Below are positions 23,562-34,271 of a stretch of 64,000 nt of DNA, piece after piece; positions within the stretch are counted from its first letter, which is position 1, and the number at the start of each line of letters is the position of its first letter. A program made the translations under genes and the position numbers. Below the pieces are notes generated by a model. It ran no database searches. It saw only the letters and a program-made list of their open reading frames with translations, and had not been told where the DNA came from. The stretch comes from Corynespora cassiicola (taxonomy: Eukaryota > Ascomycota > Dothideomycetes > Pleosporales > Corynesporascaceae). The stretch is from assembly GCA_022059125.1 (NCBI GenBank), contig JAEUWY010000006.1, forward strand, positions 2,852,001 through 2,916,000. Reading direction: 5' to 3'.

Positions 23562-24070
23562 CTAATTACGGATACACTCTCCGAATACCTGTCAACCATT
23601 AGCGAATTCCCATTGAATACCACCATTGTCAAGCACTTACCGTGCCAAAGTCCGTGTCAGTCCAGCCGCCAAATCCATCGCAATAATTACCCTCCTGGTA
23701 CTTCATGCACTCGTCGAAAGTGATCCGATGAGTGCCGCCGTTGACCTTATAGTTACCCCAGAAGATCTGTTGGCCACCATAGCCGTCAGGAACGTTGCTA
23801 ATCTTCAGCTGGTAGACATTGCTGCCTGAATTGCCGCCAGGAACCGTCAAAGGGGTGCTGAACATCCAGCAGTAGAGGCGAGCTGCATTGCGCCAGGCAT
23901 TTATATCTTTGTACTGGCAAGTCCTGCCTATGTCGTCGTCTAGGAATGTCATTAGAAAGGGGCGGGAGGTAAGAGGACTACAACGTACCTTTTTTGTGGC
24001 AGCCGCTAGCTGCGAAGACGTTACCAATAGTTGCAGAGAATGCGAGGATGGTAGCCACTTTGATTTGCAT
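23562..24070 (-). CDS. Small secreted cysteine-rich protein, 131 aa, three exons
   Basis: Exons 24070-23989, 23927-23641 and 23588-23562. The introns are 61 bp (GTACGT...CATAG) and 52 bp (GTAAGT...GACAG), and the phases close to 132 codons. The N terminus (MQIKVATILAFSATIGNVFA) is a signal peptide with likely cleavage after VFA or FAA. The mature part is about 110 aa with six cysteines (pairing unknown) and is Gly/Tyr/Trp-rich (VPDGYGGQQIFWGNYKVNGG). No known enzyme motif is visible. Size, secretion signal and even Cys number make it an effector-like or antimicrobial-type candidate by inference. TATA-like and pyrimidine-rich leader sequence lies upstream at 24100-24200. Confidence 0.75.
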
Positions 24071-24606
24071 TGTGGTAGAGTGTCGTATGATGAATGTGAG
24101 TACTAAGAATCAAAAAGGGTTTGTCGTTGAGTATAAGAGTAGTGCAGGTGTCAAGGAATGAACAGATGGGAAGTAGCAATATCGACTGTTCCCCGCCTCT
24201 TATATCGAGATTTTCCTGTTCAACAATAGAAGTGTGTGGGGTCGAACAACGTCCCAATCCGGAATGCGCTGCTTAAGAAGTGTTGTTTCAGCTGATGTGA
24301 GGGGCCGTGCACAGGGTGCTGACGAACACGATCTTTTTATTGAGCGTCGAAGTCCTTTACCACAGCCCTGCTCTCAGGGATTCCCTATTGTGTGATGGTC
24401 GGAGTTTGGACTATTTTGGTTATTTTGAACAATGGCCAAGGCCTAACTACTAAGGCGCCAATACCCAAGATATGAACTGAAGGCACAATAGAAGACATAA
24501 CAGTACCACGATGCACTCACGACACTTATCAGAAGGACAGGATGACGTATAAAGTTTTTTTTAGAGAATAGAACATGTTTTCATGCATACAGCATATCGT
24601 TTTCCT

Positions 24607-24839
24607 CTAACCAAGGTTCAGGGAGATCTCGCATGTGCCCCTCCAACGATTAAGTAAGCAATAAAAAGGCTCGTTAAGGGTTCCAGGGCGTATCAAGTAA
24701 GATTTGTTCCTGTGAGGCTGTACATACCAAGCTCCGTAAGCGCAGATGGTACAGTCCAACCCTTTTTGGCAAAACATGTAGCAATCCGAGCTTCTTGTTG
24801 AACAGGTAGCCATATTGAGATGTTCCTGGGAGTATGAAG
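24607..24839 (-). pseudogene. Cysteine-rich exon of a possible third secreted protein
   Basis: An open exon bounded upstream by a plausible 3' splice site (CTTTCAG). It encodes SYSQEHLNMATCSTRSSDCY, then MFCQKGLDCTICAYGAWYVQ, and ends with RWRGTCEISLNLG. It has seven cysteines in about 76 residues. No upstream exon with a start codon and signal peptide could be joined without stops, so it may be a relic or have a first exon I cannot place. Confidence 0.35.
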
Positions 24840-25064
24840 CTGAAAGAGTAGCATTAGGCTAAGACTTTTGGTTTCTCAAGTCTCACCCTGTATGAACAGA
24901 ACCTTATTGAGTCTGGTAGCAGCGCTTAAAAGGCAGTCTAAGCCTCATGGGCCTTGATTAATTCTGGAAAAAGTAGTTAGAAGACCTGTTAGCGTGGAAA
25001 TTGTTAAACAATACTGTTATATATAGATTTGTGTGGCTGATTTGACCATGGGTCTACTTTTCTG

Positions 25065-25074
25065 CATATATAGG
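25065..25074 (+). promoter_or_regulatory. TATA-like element
   Basis: GCATATATAG about 130 bp upstream of the ATG at 25202, with a CT-rich leader (TCTTTCTTCATCTTCGCC) in between. Confidence 0.45.
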
Positions 25075-25201
25075 CTGGCGCTCGGTTTGCATTGATTAGG
25101 TCTTTCTTCATCTTCGCCATCTTATTACAGCAGTACATCTCTTGTCTAAGACCCCCCAATTCATATTTCTCTTTAGGTCTGTCGAATTACCCGAAACAAG
25201 C

Positions 25202-25664
25202 ATGAAGTTTTCAGTAATTGGCAGTTCACTCGCTTTCAGCGGTATGGCTTTATCCGCTGCTATCAACCAGCGCGGCAGCACTGACATTGTGGACGGTCGC
25301 GGCCTGCCTATTTGGGCCCCTGTACCTGGCGAATGTGTAAGTTGCGCCTATTTCGCTGAGTAGATATTCTTTTAACTAGAAATTTAAAGGAACTCTGTAT
25401 TGCAGGCTGCCTTGCATCTACTTACAACCTTCCCGGTTTCCGCTACATGAGTACTCCATTTCCCTTCGCAAAGGAGAACATGTTCATGATGTACGTTGAT
25501 TTATAAAAGTATTCCATGTGTGAACACAGCTAAAATGCATTGCTAGGTGTGGCGAGAGCTGTGGACTTACCAGCAAATGTTCGATTGGAATCCAGGCTAC
25601 CAGTATCTTGCCCGATTGGACGAAGATGTGGGATTATATGGCAAGCGTGGGGCTTCTTAACTGA
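25202..25664 (+). CDS. Small secreted cysteine-rich protein, 117 aa, three exons
   Basis: Preferred model: exons 25202-25336, 25390-25490 and 25547-25664, with introns of 53 bp (GTAAGT...AAAG) and 56 bp (GTACGT...CTAG); phases close to 118 codons. The signal peptide is MKFSVIGSSLAFSGMALSA. The mature part has a CLASTYNLPGFRYMSTPF segment and CGESCGLTSKC, with six cysteines in this model. An alternative first intron (GTGTAA at 25335 to GCAG at 25405) gives five cysteines. No enzyme motif. Together with the oppositely oriented gene 1.1 kb away, it forms a pair of unrelated small secreted proteins in transposon-rich DNA. Function unknown. Confidence 0.7.
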
Positions 25665-26096
25665 GGGTAGCTTAGCCTGCTCTTATGTCTGGCTCAACAG
25701 CAAGCCTATGAATGAGCAAGAACGCGTACTCTTTGATTGCAGAGGGTTAAATAAGAAATAGAGCTAATTTTCCCTTCTTTTCTTTTTCTCTCTTTTCTTT
25801 TCGATCTTTGAAGGCATGTTACACAATAGCTCTACCTCACAACTAGTACTGTGTTAGCTGCAAAGACAAGCTGCATATTTTAGTGAGTGCACCGAAGTCG
25901 TTTGTCGCCTTTGCAGTAAAAGTACTGTTAAAGCCAACCCACTACGTAAGAGCTTGTTTCACATCCTTTTCATCCATTCGAATGACCCGGTCAGCGTAAC
26001 GTCAGCCTGCGCTGGCAGTCCTAGCATTTGCGCAAGCACTGCATTCAATAACGTCTGAAACTACCGAAGCTCGGTGCACATAAGAATCTGTTGACC
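25665..26096. other. Intergenic
   Basis: No gene recognised; pyrimidine-rich sequence follows the preceding stop codon. Confidence 0.4.
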
Positions 26097-26264
26097 TTCA
26101 TGTGACTAGCATAGTTGTGGTATGTTCGCTTTTGGTATATAAAACCTACCATCCCACGCACTTCAGACAGACCCTAGTCCATGGAGGATATAAGTACAGA
26201 GCGGTAGTTATCTATAGCAGTCAACTCAGTCCTCATTTTTCTTTCCCACACCCATACTTTAGAC
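26097..26264 (+). repeat. Dispersed promoter-like repeat, copy 3
   Basis: The best preserved copy: CATAGTTGTGGTATGTT, TATATAAAACCTACCATCCC, GGATATAAGTACAGAGCGGT, then a CT-rich leader. A TATA box and leader-like organisation are evident, but no gene follows before the Tc1-type element. Confidence 0.65.
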
Positions 26265-26472
26265 TATGTATACACATATTGAGTGAGCTGGTCTCACTAT
26301 TATTATTTTTCCGAAGTCACTATTTTCACTCTGGTACTTGAAGCTGATTGACTCGATCTGATGACACAGTTCCTGGCCAACCATATCGGAGGTTACACAA
26401 CAGATACGAACAGGCGAACAGGCGAACAGCATGCTCAGGATGACTCGAAGCTTCGGGTCGGATAAGAAGCAT

Positions 26473-27732
26473 TAGAAAAGCATCACCAAGCAGCCAGTCA
26501 TCTCGCAGTTTTAGCTAGAATGCAAAGGAATTTCGATTCCTCCCCTATAAAAGGAACCTACATGGAGGATTGCTTGTAGTAAGCGTAGTCAAAAATGCCC
26601 AACATCGTTCGAAGACCTCGCAAACATAGGACACAAAGGCTGTCTGAGAGACACCGGGACCCATCTCGAAAGCCAGGAACGAGACTAACATACAAACAAC
26701 GCTGCCGCATCTTCATGCTCTCCGAGCTGCCGCACTGGTCCATAGAGGCCATCGCAGTTACTACAGGGCTTGCGCGAACGACCGTTCAATCTGTACTCAA
26801 ATCTGGTACCGAAGCCCCCAAAGTACCAGCAGGTAGAAAGCCTGCCATTACAGACAAAGTGCGAGAGCGTCTGGTTGCTCGTGCCACACTTGATGCGAAT
26901 CACCGTCGTATGAAGTACGAAGACATTGCTCGACTGGAAGGTGTCCAAGCCGGGCGCAAAGCCCTGGTGGCAGCCTTCAAGATGGAGTCGTACAGTCGTC
27001 GCGTAGCCACTTCAAAGCCTCTTCTTACTGAACTACAAAAGCAAGTACGGTTGACTTGGGCGACAGAGCACCTGAGCTGGAAGCCGGAGCAATGGGCACG
27101 CGTCATCTGGACCGACGAGTGTTCTTTTTCAACAGAAAGCTTTGGACGGGTCTATGTTACTCGACGTGCCGACGAAAAGTACGAGCAGTCATGCTGCGTA
27201 CCAAAGTTCAGATCGTACTCTTCTTGGACGATCCACGGAAGCATCTCGGCGTTTGGCAAAGGACCTATGATTGTGATGGAGAAGGAGTGGGGTAGACTCA
27301 CGGGCGATTTGTACAGGAAGCGAGTTCTTCCCCTTGTGTACCAGTTTATTGGCTGGATTGAGAGGCACCCACAGAACCATCCGAAGCAGGCTATCCTCAT
27401 GGAAGACGGTGCGTCTCCACATACAGCTAAGCTAACTAAGCAGCTCCACAATGCTAATCGCATAGAAAAGATGAACTGGCCTGCCAGCTCGCCTGATCTC
27501 AACCCCATCTAAAACATATGGCGGCTGCTGAAACAGCGTGTGGCGAAGAAGTCGCCACACACAATTGCAGAGCTGCGGAAAGCTATTGAAAAGGAGTGGA
27601 TGCTGTTGGACTTTTCTGACATTGCTCGATACATCGGCAGCATGAACGAGCGTTGCCAAGCTGTGCCGGAGGCACAGGGAGGCCATACGAAATGGTAGAG
27701 TTAGGAGAATGTACCTATTCGTAGCTTTTCTA
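26473..27732 (+). mobile_element. Tc1/mariner-type element
   Basis: Encodes a DD34E-class transposase. A short inverted pair TAGAAAAGC (26473-26481) / GCTTTTCTA (27724-27732) flanks it and could be the element ends including TA, but the match is only nine bases, so the boundaries are tentative. Confidence 0.55.
26595..27698 (+). pseudogene. Tc1/mariner transposase with stop at the catalytic Glu codon
   Basis: ATG at 26595. The N-terminal paired HTH includes LTYKQRCRIFMLSELPHWSI and AVTTGLARTTVQSVLKSG. Catalytic motifs: VIWTDECSFSTESF (first Asp), AILMEDGASPHTAK (second Asp), then WPASSPDLNPI followed by TAA (27510-27512) and NIWRLLKQRVAKK. Family members read NPIENIW, so the third catalytic residue codon GAA has become TAA. 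The frame remains open afterwards to 27698. Otherwise intact, about 367 codons. Confidence 0.88.
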
Positions 27733-28785
27733 AAAACAGAATAACCACCCACACATGACTATGAAATGCGGGCCAAAAATAAATCGAGGTTCGCCAAGCC
27801 ACATCCACCTGTTCAACCTTGGACCTGCTCGCTTAACGGGCCGACTTTCGCAATCGGCCGCGTCGTAAGCTTTGGATCCCCCACAACAGGGCTGTTGTCG
27901 GGCAACTTGGTATGCAGTGAACGACCCGCAGCTCCACATGGCTTCCTCAGGCCAAAGGCACAACCGTCTGAGCCGCTCCATTGCTGGACTAATGTGACTA
28001 CAGTCGTAACCATGCCGAACCCAGCCCTAGCCCACCGGAGGTGCAAGCGTTCGATAAAAGAAGGCAAAACGCGGATGGTCGAACAAGAGAGACCCAGACA
28101 CCGATACAAAGAAGTGGCAGCGCTTTGTGGGTATCGCCAGCATGGGCGCGAGTCGCAAAAGGGAATGCCTTGCTCCTCTCACTAAAACAAGTTTGAATCC
28201 TTGCTATCACAAAAATCCACATTCCAGGTTCACATTCTTTATGACGTGAAACTGTTTGCTTCGGCGCTGCTTGGAGACTCAGCTAAGAAGAAAGCTTCAA
28301 AAATATGTATGTTCCACACTCTAAGATAGCTATGAGCTGGGCCTATGTTTACAAGTTCACTGTATTTCTACGAGTATTTTATGTTTTCGGATAGTGAAGA
28401 GGCAAAACAGAACGAAATTGTAATATTTACAAGAAACTCAGAATTAAATTGGATAGAAGTATATTTTGGTGAATATCGCTCTCACAAGTCCTTTGGCGGC
28501 TCCGTGCCATCTCAAATGTCCTGAGGATGCAAGGATTCACGGCTCTTCTTAGGGTGCCGCTACAACATTGCGAGTAGGATCTACACAAGCAGTATTATTG
28601 CTTCTCCTCGAACAAAGCGAACTTTTCGGAAGGAATAGATAGATATCGGCCTGCGATGAAACTGGAAAGCGCCGAGCTGGTTCAGAACGAAAGGAAAACT
28701 TTGAACCCCACCTAATCCATTAACATGTTTGATTCCAAAAGTGTTGACGTCTCTTGCTCAAATTCCTGCCTGAATATTAACTTTG
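27733..28785. other. Intergenic, no supported gene
   Basis: Open frames exist but none shows recognisable motifs or plausible gene structure. Confidence 0.35.
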
Positions 28786-31443
28786 TCAATACAAGAGAAT
28801 GCCCTGTTGACTGACCTCTTTGAAGCCGGAAAACCTTACAAGGGCTTCCTCTCCGCCAAGCTCGTCTAGCCTACCGAGATTTTTCTGTTCTGCTATGAGT
28901 CTCTCGATAGTCTCTGCATAGACCCTTGCGTGTGGCAGCAGGTCTTCGTTTGTAGTGTTAGGAAACCGTAGCTGGTTAACAACGATCTCCATCCACGAGT
29001 CCACGCGCGACCACCGCAGGACGTGCCCGCCGAGCATCAGCGTTGGGTGCTCAGCGAGCCGGAATACGAAATGGATCGTGCCAGCTTCGAAGTAGACGGT
29101 CTGGCCCGGGCTGAGGATGACGTATCTCAGCTTCCCCCCTGTGAAATCGGCCGGGTTCATGCTCCAAGCCTGCCTCTCGTCTTCGGTCGGGCAGGAGACC
29201 CATCCGAAGCCGACCTGACCTTGTTGCACAGTCAGCCATGTGGCTTTTCCGCAGCTGTCTTCGTGCAGCAGCGTCTGCGCCCCACCTTGGGCAAGGAGAA
29301 CCCAATCTTCAACGTCCTTCCATTGATTCCATTCTGCGACCGAGGCAGTGCACCTTTCTCCAGACGTACCTCCCAATACTTCGTCGCGTATTCGACCAAG
29401 AAGCTGGCAGTCTTCGCCGTTGAGAAAGCCTGGCAGTATTGAGCGCGGGAGCGGGCTGCGCAGATCAAGAACGTTGAGTGGGTCTTCGCTAACTCCGTTC
29501 CTTGAGAATGCATTTTGAACATGGCTTAGCTGCATTCCAATATACGACTCTCTCTGCAATCTGAGCGACGACTTCTGCACGGACACCGTGCGGTTGAGGT
29601 TCCCCATGCGCCGGAAAAGTTGGTCGATGGGGCGGCCCTTGCCTTGTTCCCATTTGAATTGCTGCTGATTCTTGGCGATGATTGGCCCGTTAAGAACGAA
29701 GCTAGGCTGAAGTCGTGCCTCCGCTTCTTCGCCCGTGAGGAAGTAGGCCTCGATTTCGCTATCGGCTCCAGCAGTTACTGGTTGACTGGCTCGGCTGAGC
29801 AGACTGTGCATCATTTGGTCATTCCGCTCCCCCCAGGTTATCGGAGATCGATGTGTGATTTTGCGGCTGAGTTCGGCCAGGACCTTTTCATGAAAGGCAG
29901 CATCGCCTACTTTGTCATGCACTGGTCGTTTGTCATCTGATAGTCCCAATGATATTCTGCTAGGAGAAGCATCCAAGCCATCCGGGACGGGCGTCTTCGT
30001 AGGCGTTTGGCCATACACCTGGCTCAACTCGGGAAGCGAAAGCCGACGTCGCTTCGCTGATTGGTCGTCAGCATCGCACACCGAGTGCTTCCTAAAATCA
30101 GTAGGCTGAAGTTCACTCGAAGACTTGAACGATAACATGCCTGCTGCTGCCCAGCTAGCGTACTTCTCGAGGTGCTTTTTGCAGAGTTGAGAGCATTGTG
30201 TTGCATACTTTGTAGCGATCTTGATGTCGGCAAGGCTCGCCTGCTGGTTGCGCTCTATCGCAGACAAAAACTCGGAAGACACTGTAGTAGTACAGGAGCA
30301 GGTATTGCTATCCCATGGCCTTGGCTTTTGAACGAGGTTTTGGAATCTTGGGGAGGGCTTTTGCGCGGTCGGCTTGATCTCTCGCGTCGGAGCAGTTTCC
30401 CGGTAGGAGGCAGGAAACGAGCGGAGCCGATTTGATTTTCGTAGCGCTTCGCGACGCTCAGCCATGTGCGCATCTCGAGAACTAGTAGGCGATGGAGTAG
30501 ACTCGCACAATTCAGGCATTCTAGGCGGTGTCGCATCATCGGTGAGCGGTGTTGTGTCCCGAGAAGACGGCGGCGGGGAGGAAAGCGGCGAGGTTGAAGC
30601 GGTTCCATTGAGGCTTTGGCTGGGTGAAGCCACCGTAGGACAGTCATGTATAGCTACAGGCCGGCCAAGCGGGTCGCTTTGGTTTTCCAGCGGCACTGGT
30701 GGGGACTGAACAGCGGCAATGAGCCCATGGCAGTCAATAGCATAGCCGTCGGGAATGTCTGAGATGGCTACAGTTTCGTATGCAAGCATGCATCCATTCT
30801 TGGAATATTCATTCTTGTCCTGCCACTTCTTCAGGTCTTCAAGATCAATCTGGTTGACGGGGTTCACAGACATCTTCGGACGGCGGCCCCCGGGCGCTTT
30901 GATCCTTCTGACGATGAGCTGGTTCAACTTGATACGAGCTTCGTCCCAGTCGGGGTTTCTCATCGCTGCTGTACCGAGTACCTTGCAGTACTTTTCGCCA
31001 GCAAAAGCCCATCGATAATACAGCACCTTTTCTTTACCCCAGACGCCGCTCACCTTCTTGAGAGGATGGAGACATTTTTCCCTTGTATCTGTGCCAGTGT
31101 GGACTACTCCAATGAAACGTTCCCACTGCTTTGCTTCCGCGTCTCCAGTTCTTAACTTAGCTGACCAGCCGCTCCGTTGCTGTTTGTATTTCTGGCATTC
31201 TGCACTCATGACCTCGTCCATGGATGCAAAAAGCCACTCAAGTTCGGTGTATTGACCAAGAAGCTCGTCCCTCATCGCCACACACGCCTCGAACTTGTCG
31301 TCATCGTGACCGATGGAGCGAAGGGTATTGCGGAATGTTTGTAATTTTTCATGATTTGGGTCCACGCTATCGATAGCAGATGTTAGTCGTGGTAGACCAT
31401 GTGTGCTACTTTGCTATAGGTACCTTTGCTTCGATGGTTCCAT
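28786..31443 (-). CDS. JmjC-type (Fe(II)/2-oxoglutarate) domain protein, 866 aa
   Basis: The long exon (31366-28786) begins without ATG. A 57-bp intron (31423-31367, GTACCT...GATAG, with CTAAC) joins it to a short first exon (31443-31424) encoding MEPSKQ, giving 866 aa. The N-terminal ~200 residues are charged and helical. The middle is Ser/Pro-rich and disordered with possible nuclear basic clusters (AKRRRLSLPE). The C-terminal JmjC-like domain has LLHEDSCGKATWLTVQQGQ and GTIHFVFR, supplying H708, D710 and H772 as the likely iron triad. Such proteins hydroxylate or demethylate, but the substrate here is unknown. No stops or frameshifts: the longest intact non-transposon gene in the window. 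Confidence 0.75.
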
Positions 31444-31884
31444 AGGTGCGAGGGATGATTCTACGCTGGGTCTTGGTAATTCTGGGCCATATCTAGCGTA
31501 GGACTACTGCGTACTATATGCGAATCCTAACCATCACGCAAAGGCGCAAAAGCGGCGGATGAAGTGACCGAGAAGTCCGCGGTGAACCTCTCCTCCGTCG
31601 AAATAGCTCCGGGGTAGCTCCGGGATGATGCGGGACAGCCCCACATCATGGCTTCCCAAATTAGTAACAAGATCTGCGGACTGACCCCAAATTGGTCAGT
31701 CGGCAATAAGTAGGTTGTGTATGCGTCCGGTCTGAGACTTGACTTTTTCTCAGGAATAGAAGTCGCCGTTTTCACCCACCTGAGAAACGGTTTTTTGGAG
31801 GCACACTTACTTGTCCATTTTTCAAACTACCATGTTGGGGACTCTTGGGTGTTGCGTCATGCCGCTTGGGACCGACCAGTCTGG
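31444..31884. other. Intergenic
   Basis: No gene recognised between the JmjC gene and the 0.68 kb repeat. Confidence 0.4.
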
Positions 31885-32561
31885 TGACTATGCTCTAGCA
31901 AGTGATCTGTATGGATCTCTTCCAGTTTCGAGCGGTCGATGAGTCGATCTTTTTTTTAAAAATTATCAGTCGCGTGTGCTGATTGGGTTGTTATGGGTGA
32001 GTGGTGTTGTGTCGAGTGGTTTACTGCATGGCCAAACTGACTCGGGATGCCCAGATTCACTCGGGGAGACAAAAGCCATTCAGGGCAGTGAAAGCCACTT
32101 AGAGTCGTGAAAGATCACTCGGGGTGACTAATGCTATTCAGGGTGACCGCAGTCACCTGGTATGACTCATTGTCGTAATCTGGCTGATATAATTAGAGGA
32201 AGCGTGCTGTGGTTGCCAAGCAAGTGATCCTCCCAGTACATCAGCTTCATGGAGAAAGCCTTTGTCTCACAATGGGTGAGAGATAAGATACTCTCCCTAG
32301 TCCAGTAACCTTTCTTTTTCAGTACCATAGTGGTCAGGATCAAGCCCACCGATACGCTATCATGAAGATAGCCCATGACAAAGTTTTCCCCCAATTAACT
32401 CCTATATTGTGCTGCGCCCGGGTCCTGTGGGTCCATTAAATACATAGAAGGTCTTAAATAAACATAAATCTCTCAGGAAGTCGTCGCATAGGTCTTTTCC
32501 GTCAACATCAAGAGTGTTGTGAAGGTAAACGGGAACTACGCGATAGGTTTTCGCTTAGGAC
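31885..32561 (-). repeat. Non-autonomous ~0.68 kb repeat, copy 2
   Basis: The inverse counterpart of 5391-6066, sharing the GTCCTAAGCGAAAACCTAT end and the block of CACTCGGGGTGAC-like units. Its 5' end abuts MFS coding sequence without a gap, so it either inserted into that gene or marks a recombination junction. Confidence 0.65.
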
Positions 32562-33099
32562 ACCACCGCTGCGTGCGGCCTGTTCCTCTTGTTCGGGCTG
32601 GACACCAAAAAGCCCGTCTTCGCCGTGGCCCTGGCCTTGTTTGGCGTCGGGAACGGCATGGTCTTGACCGGCGTCAATGTCGCGACCCAGGCCATCTCTT
32701 GGGTAGAGGATCGTGCCATGGCTGCGTGCATGTACGGGTTCATGCGCAGCCTGGGGATGCCGATCGGCGTTGCAGTGGGTTGATGGTTCGCGCCGCCGTG
32801 TCTCTTGCACGTTGCTGACCTGCCTCCAGGTGTCAGGAGCCATCTTCCAGACGGCCATGTCGCATGCGCTGTCCGAGTCTAGCCTCCCGACTGGCATCGC
32901 ACACGATTCGGAACGCTACGTCTCTGTGCTCTGGGCGATGGCCGAGTCCGATCCCACGAAGGCGGCGGTGCTGCAATCCTACGCCGCAGCCTTCCATGCC
33001 GTGTTCACGGCGCTGACGGCGATGTCGGCGAGCGCATGGCTGGCGAGTTTTCTTATCAAAAAGTCCCGCATGGACGTCGCGACACCGACGACGAGGTGA
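32562..33099 (+). pseudogene. MFS transporter C-terminal fragment
   Basis: The frame is open from the repeat boundary: TTAACGLFLLFGLDTKKP, then VFAVALALFGVGNGMVLTGV and AACMYGFMRSLGMPIGVA. A 55-bp intron (32775-32829, GTGGGT...TCCAG) leads to VSGAIFQTAMSHALSES and a final membrane segment near HAVFTALTAMSASAWLASFL, with the stop at 33099. This equals the last three or four membrane segments of a 14-TM DHA2-type drug/H+ antiporter or efflux pump. The 5' two thirds are missing. The DNA is distinctly GC-rich compared with its neighbours. Confidence 0.75.
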
Positions 33100-33230
33100 T
33101 GGGGAGGGGAAGGCGAGGTGAGGACGGCGGGCGCGCCGACCCACCTCCACGCTCTTCGAAGCTTTCGGCGTGAAACCAGCCATCGCGCACGTGCAACGCG
33201 CACTGGCCCACATGAGATGTACAAGTAACT

Positions 33231-33348
33231 GTCAAAATATCACGGTGGCTGAAGCATAGATGTAACAGGTGTTGGATACGCGTATATATATATAATGCGT
33301 CCCATCTACTTACATAGCAATCAATTCAATCACTTGCTTCAACACTTG
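33231..33348 (+). promoter_or_regulatory. Orphan copy of a GMC-gene promoter
   Basis: About 118 bp nearly identical to 58571-58691: ATCACGGTGGCTGAAGCATA, then a TATATATA box, GCGTCCCATCTAC and the CAATCACTTGCTTCAACACT leader. The identity stops exactly where pogo element C begins. Confidence 0.75.
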
Positions 33349-34271
33349 ATATTAAGCTTTAGAAGCACTACCTCTGGATTATGTGAGATTAGCCCAGCGC
33401 CCCGAAAGCTTGCACAGATATTCTCCTTTGTAATGGACTGGTTGTAAGCGGCGCGGAAGGCTGGTAAGAACTCAAGCTTAGTGATATGGTTAACACGGTC
33501 GCGTATTAGGCCCTCGACCTGGCGCCCATACGCCCGCTTCAACGGTGAGAAACAGCCCACATCAAGTGGCTGCAACAGGTGCGACGAATGTGGTGGCATA
33601 CAGAGAGTATAGATATTGTTCTCCTTACACATCTCCTAGAATTCAAGCGAGTTGTGGCTCTGATGGCCATCGAGTATTAGTAGTTGGCGCGCGCCCACTC
33701 TACGCTCTGCTGTATGCTTGATAAAGTTCCGTAGCCAGGCAACACCAAGCTCGTTCGTGGTCCAGCCGTTGTCGCTGAGACCAATCGCCCAGTCACCTGG
33801 TATGTCGTCGCCCTCATACCAGGCAGAGAGGTGGTACTGGCCAGCGAAGATGATAAAGGGCGGGATTGCCCACCCAGCAGCGCTGATTCCCTGGATTATC
33901 GTAACCCATTCGCGATTGCCTGGCTGGACCGCCTTTGGCCGGCCACGTCTCTCTGAGCCTGTGACAACTGGCCAAGAGGATATTTTACCCATTAGAAAGC
34001 CACCTAGAGTGGGGGCAAAACCTCGCTAGTCTAGATCAAGTATGTGTTTAACAATCACCTCCTCTTCTAACTTGGTAAGCTTCTTTGATTTGGGCTCACA
34101 GTCGCGTCGCGCAGCGATGCCTGCGCGTCGGCGCCGGAGCGTGGTTTCAGGGACGCTGTACGTAGTAGCAGCACGTCGTCCACTCTGAATTTGATTCTTA
34201 TTGATAGCTGAGATAGCTAGGAAGATATTGGCCTCGTTATAGGGCAATTTAATATGCGTGGGTTGAGCCAT
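33349..34271 (-). pseudogene. Pogo-type transposase (element C), deleted
   Basis: N-terminal HTH part MAQPTHIKLPYNEANIF to VIVKHILDLD (34271-34026), TAG, RGFAPTLG, then directly GFLMGKISSW. The stretch normally containing the second HTH and the FDETGF Asp is missing. The core continues NREWVTIIQGISAAGWAIPP, LLILDGHQSHNSLEF, a stop at about 33634, then HSSHLLQPLDVGCFSPLKRA. The C-terminal knuckle is lost. Confidence 0.8.
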
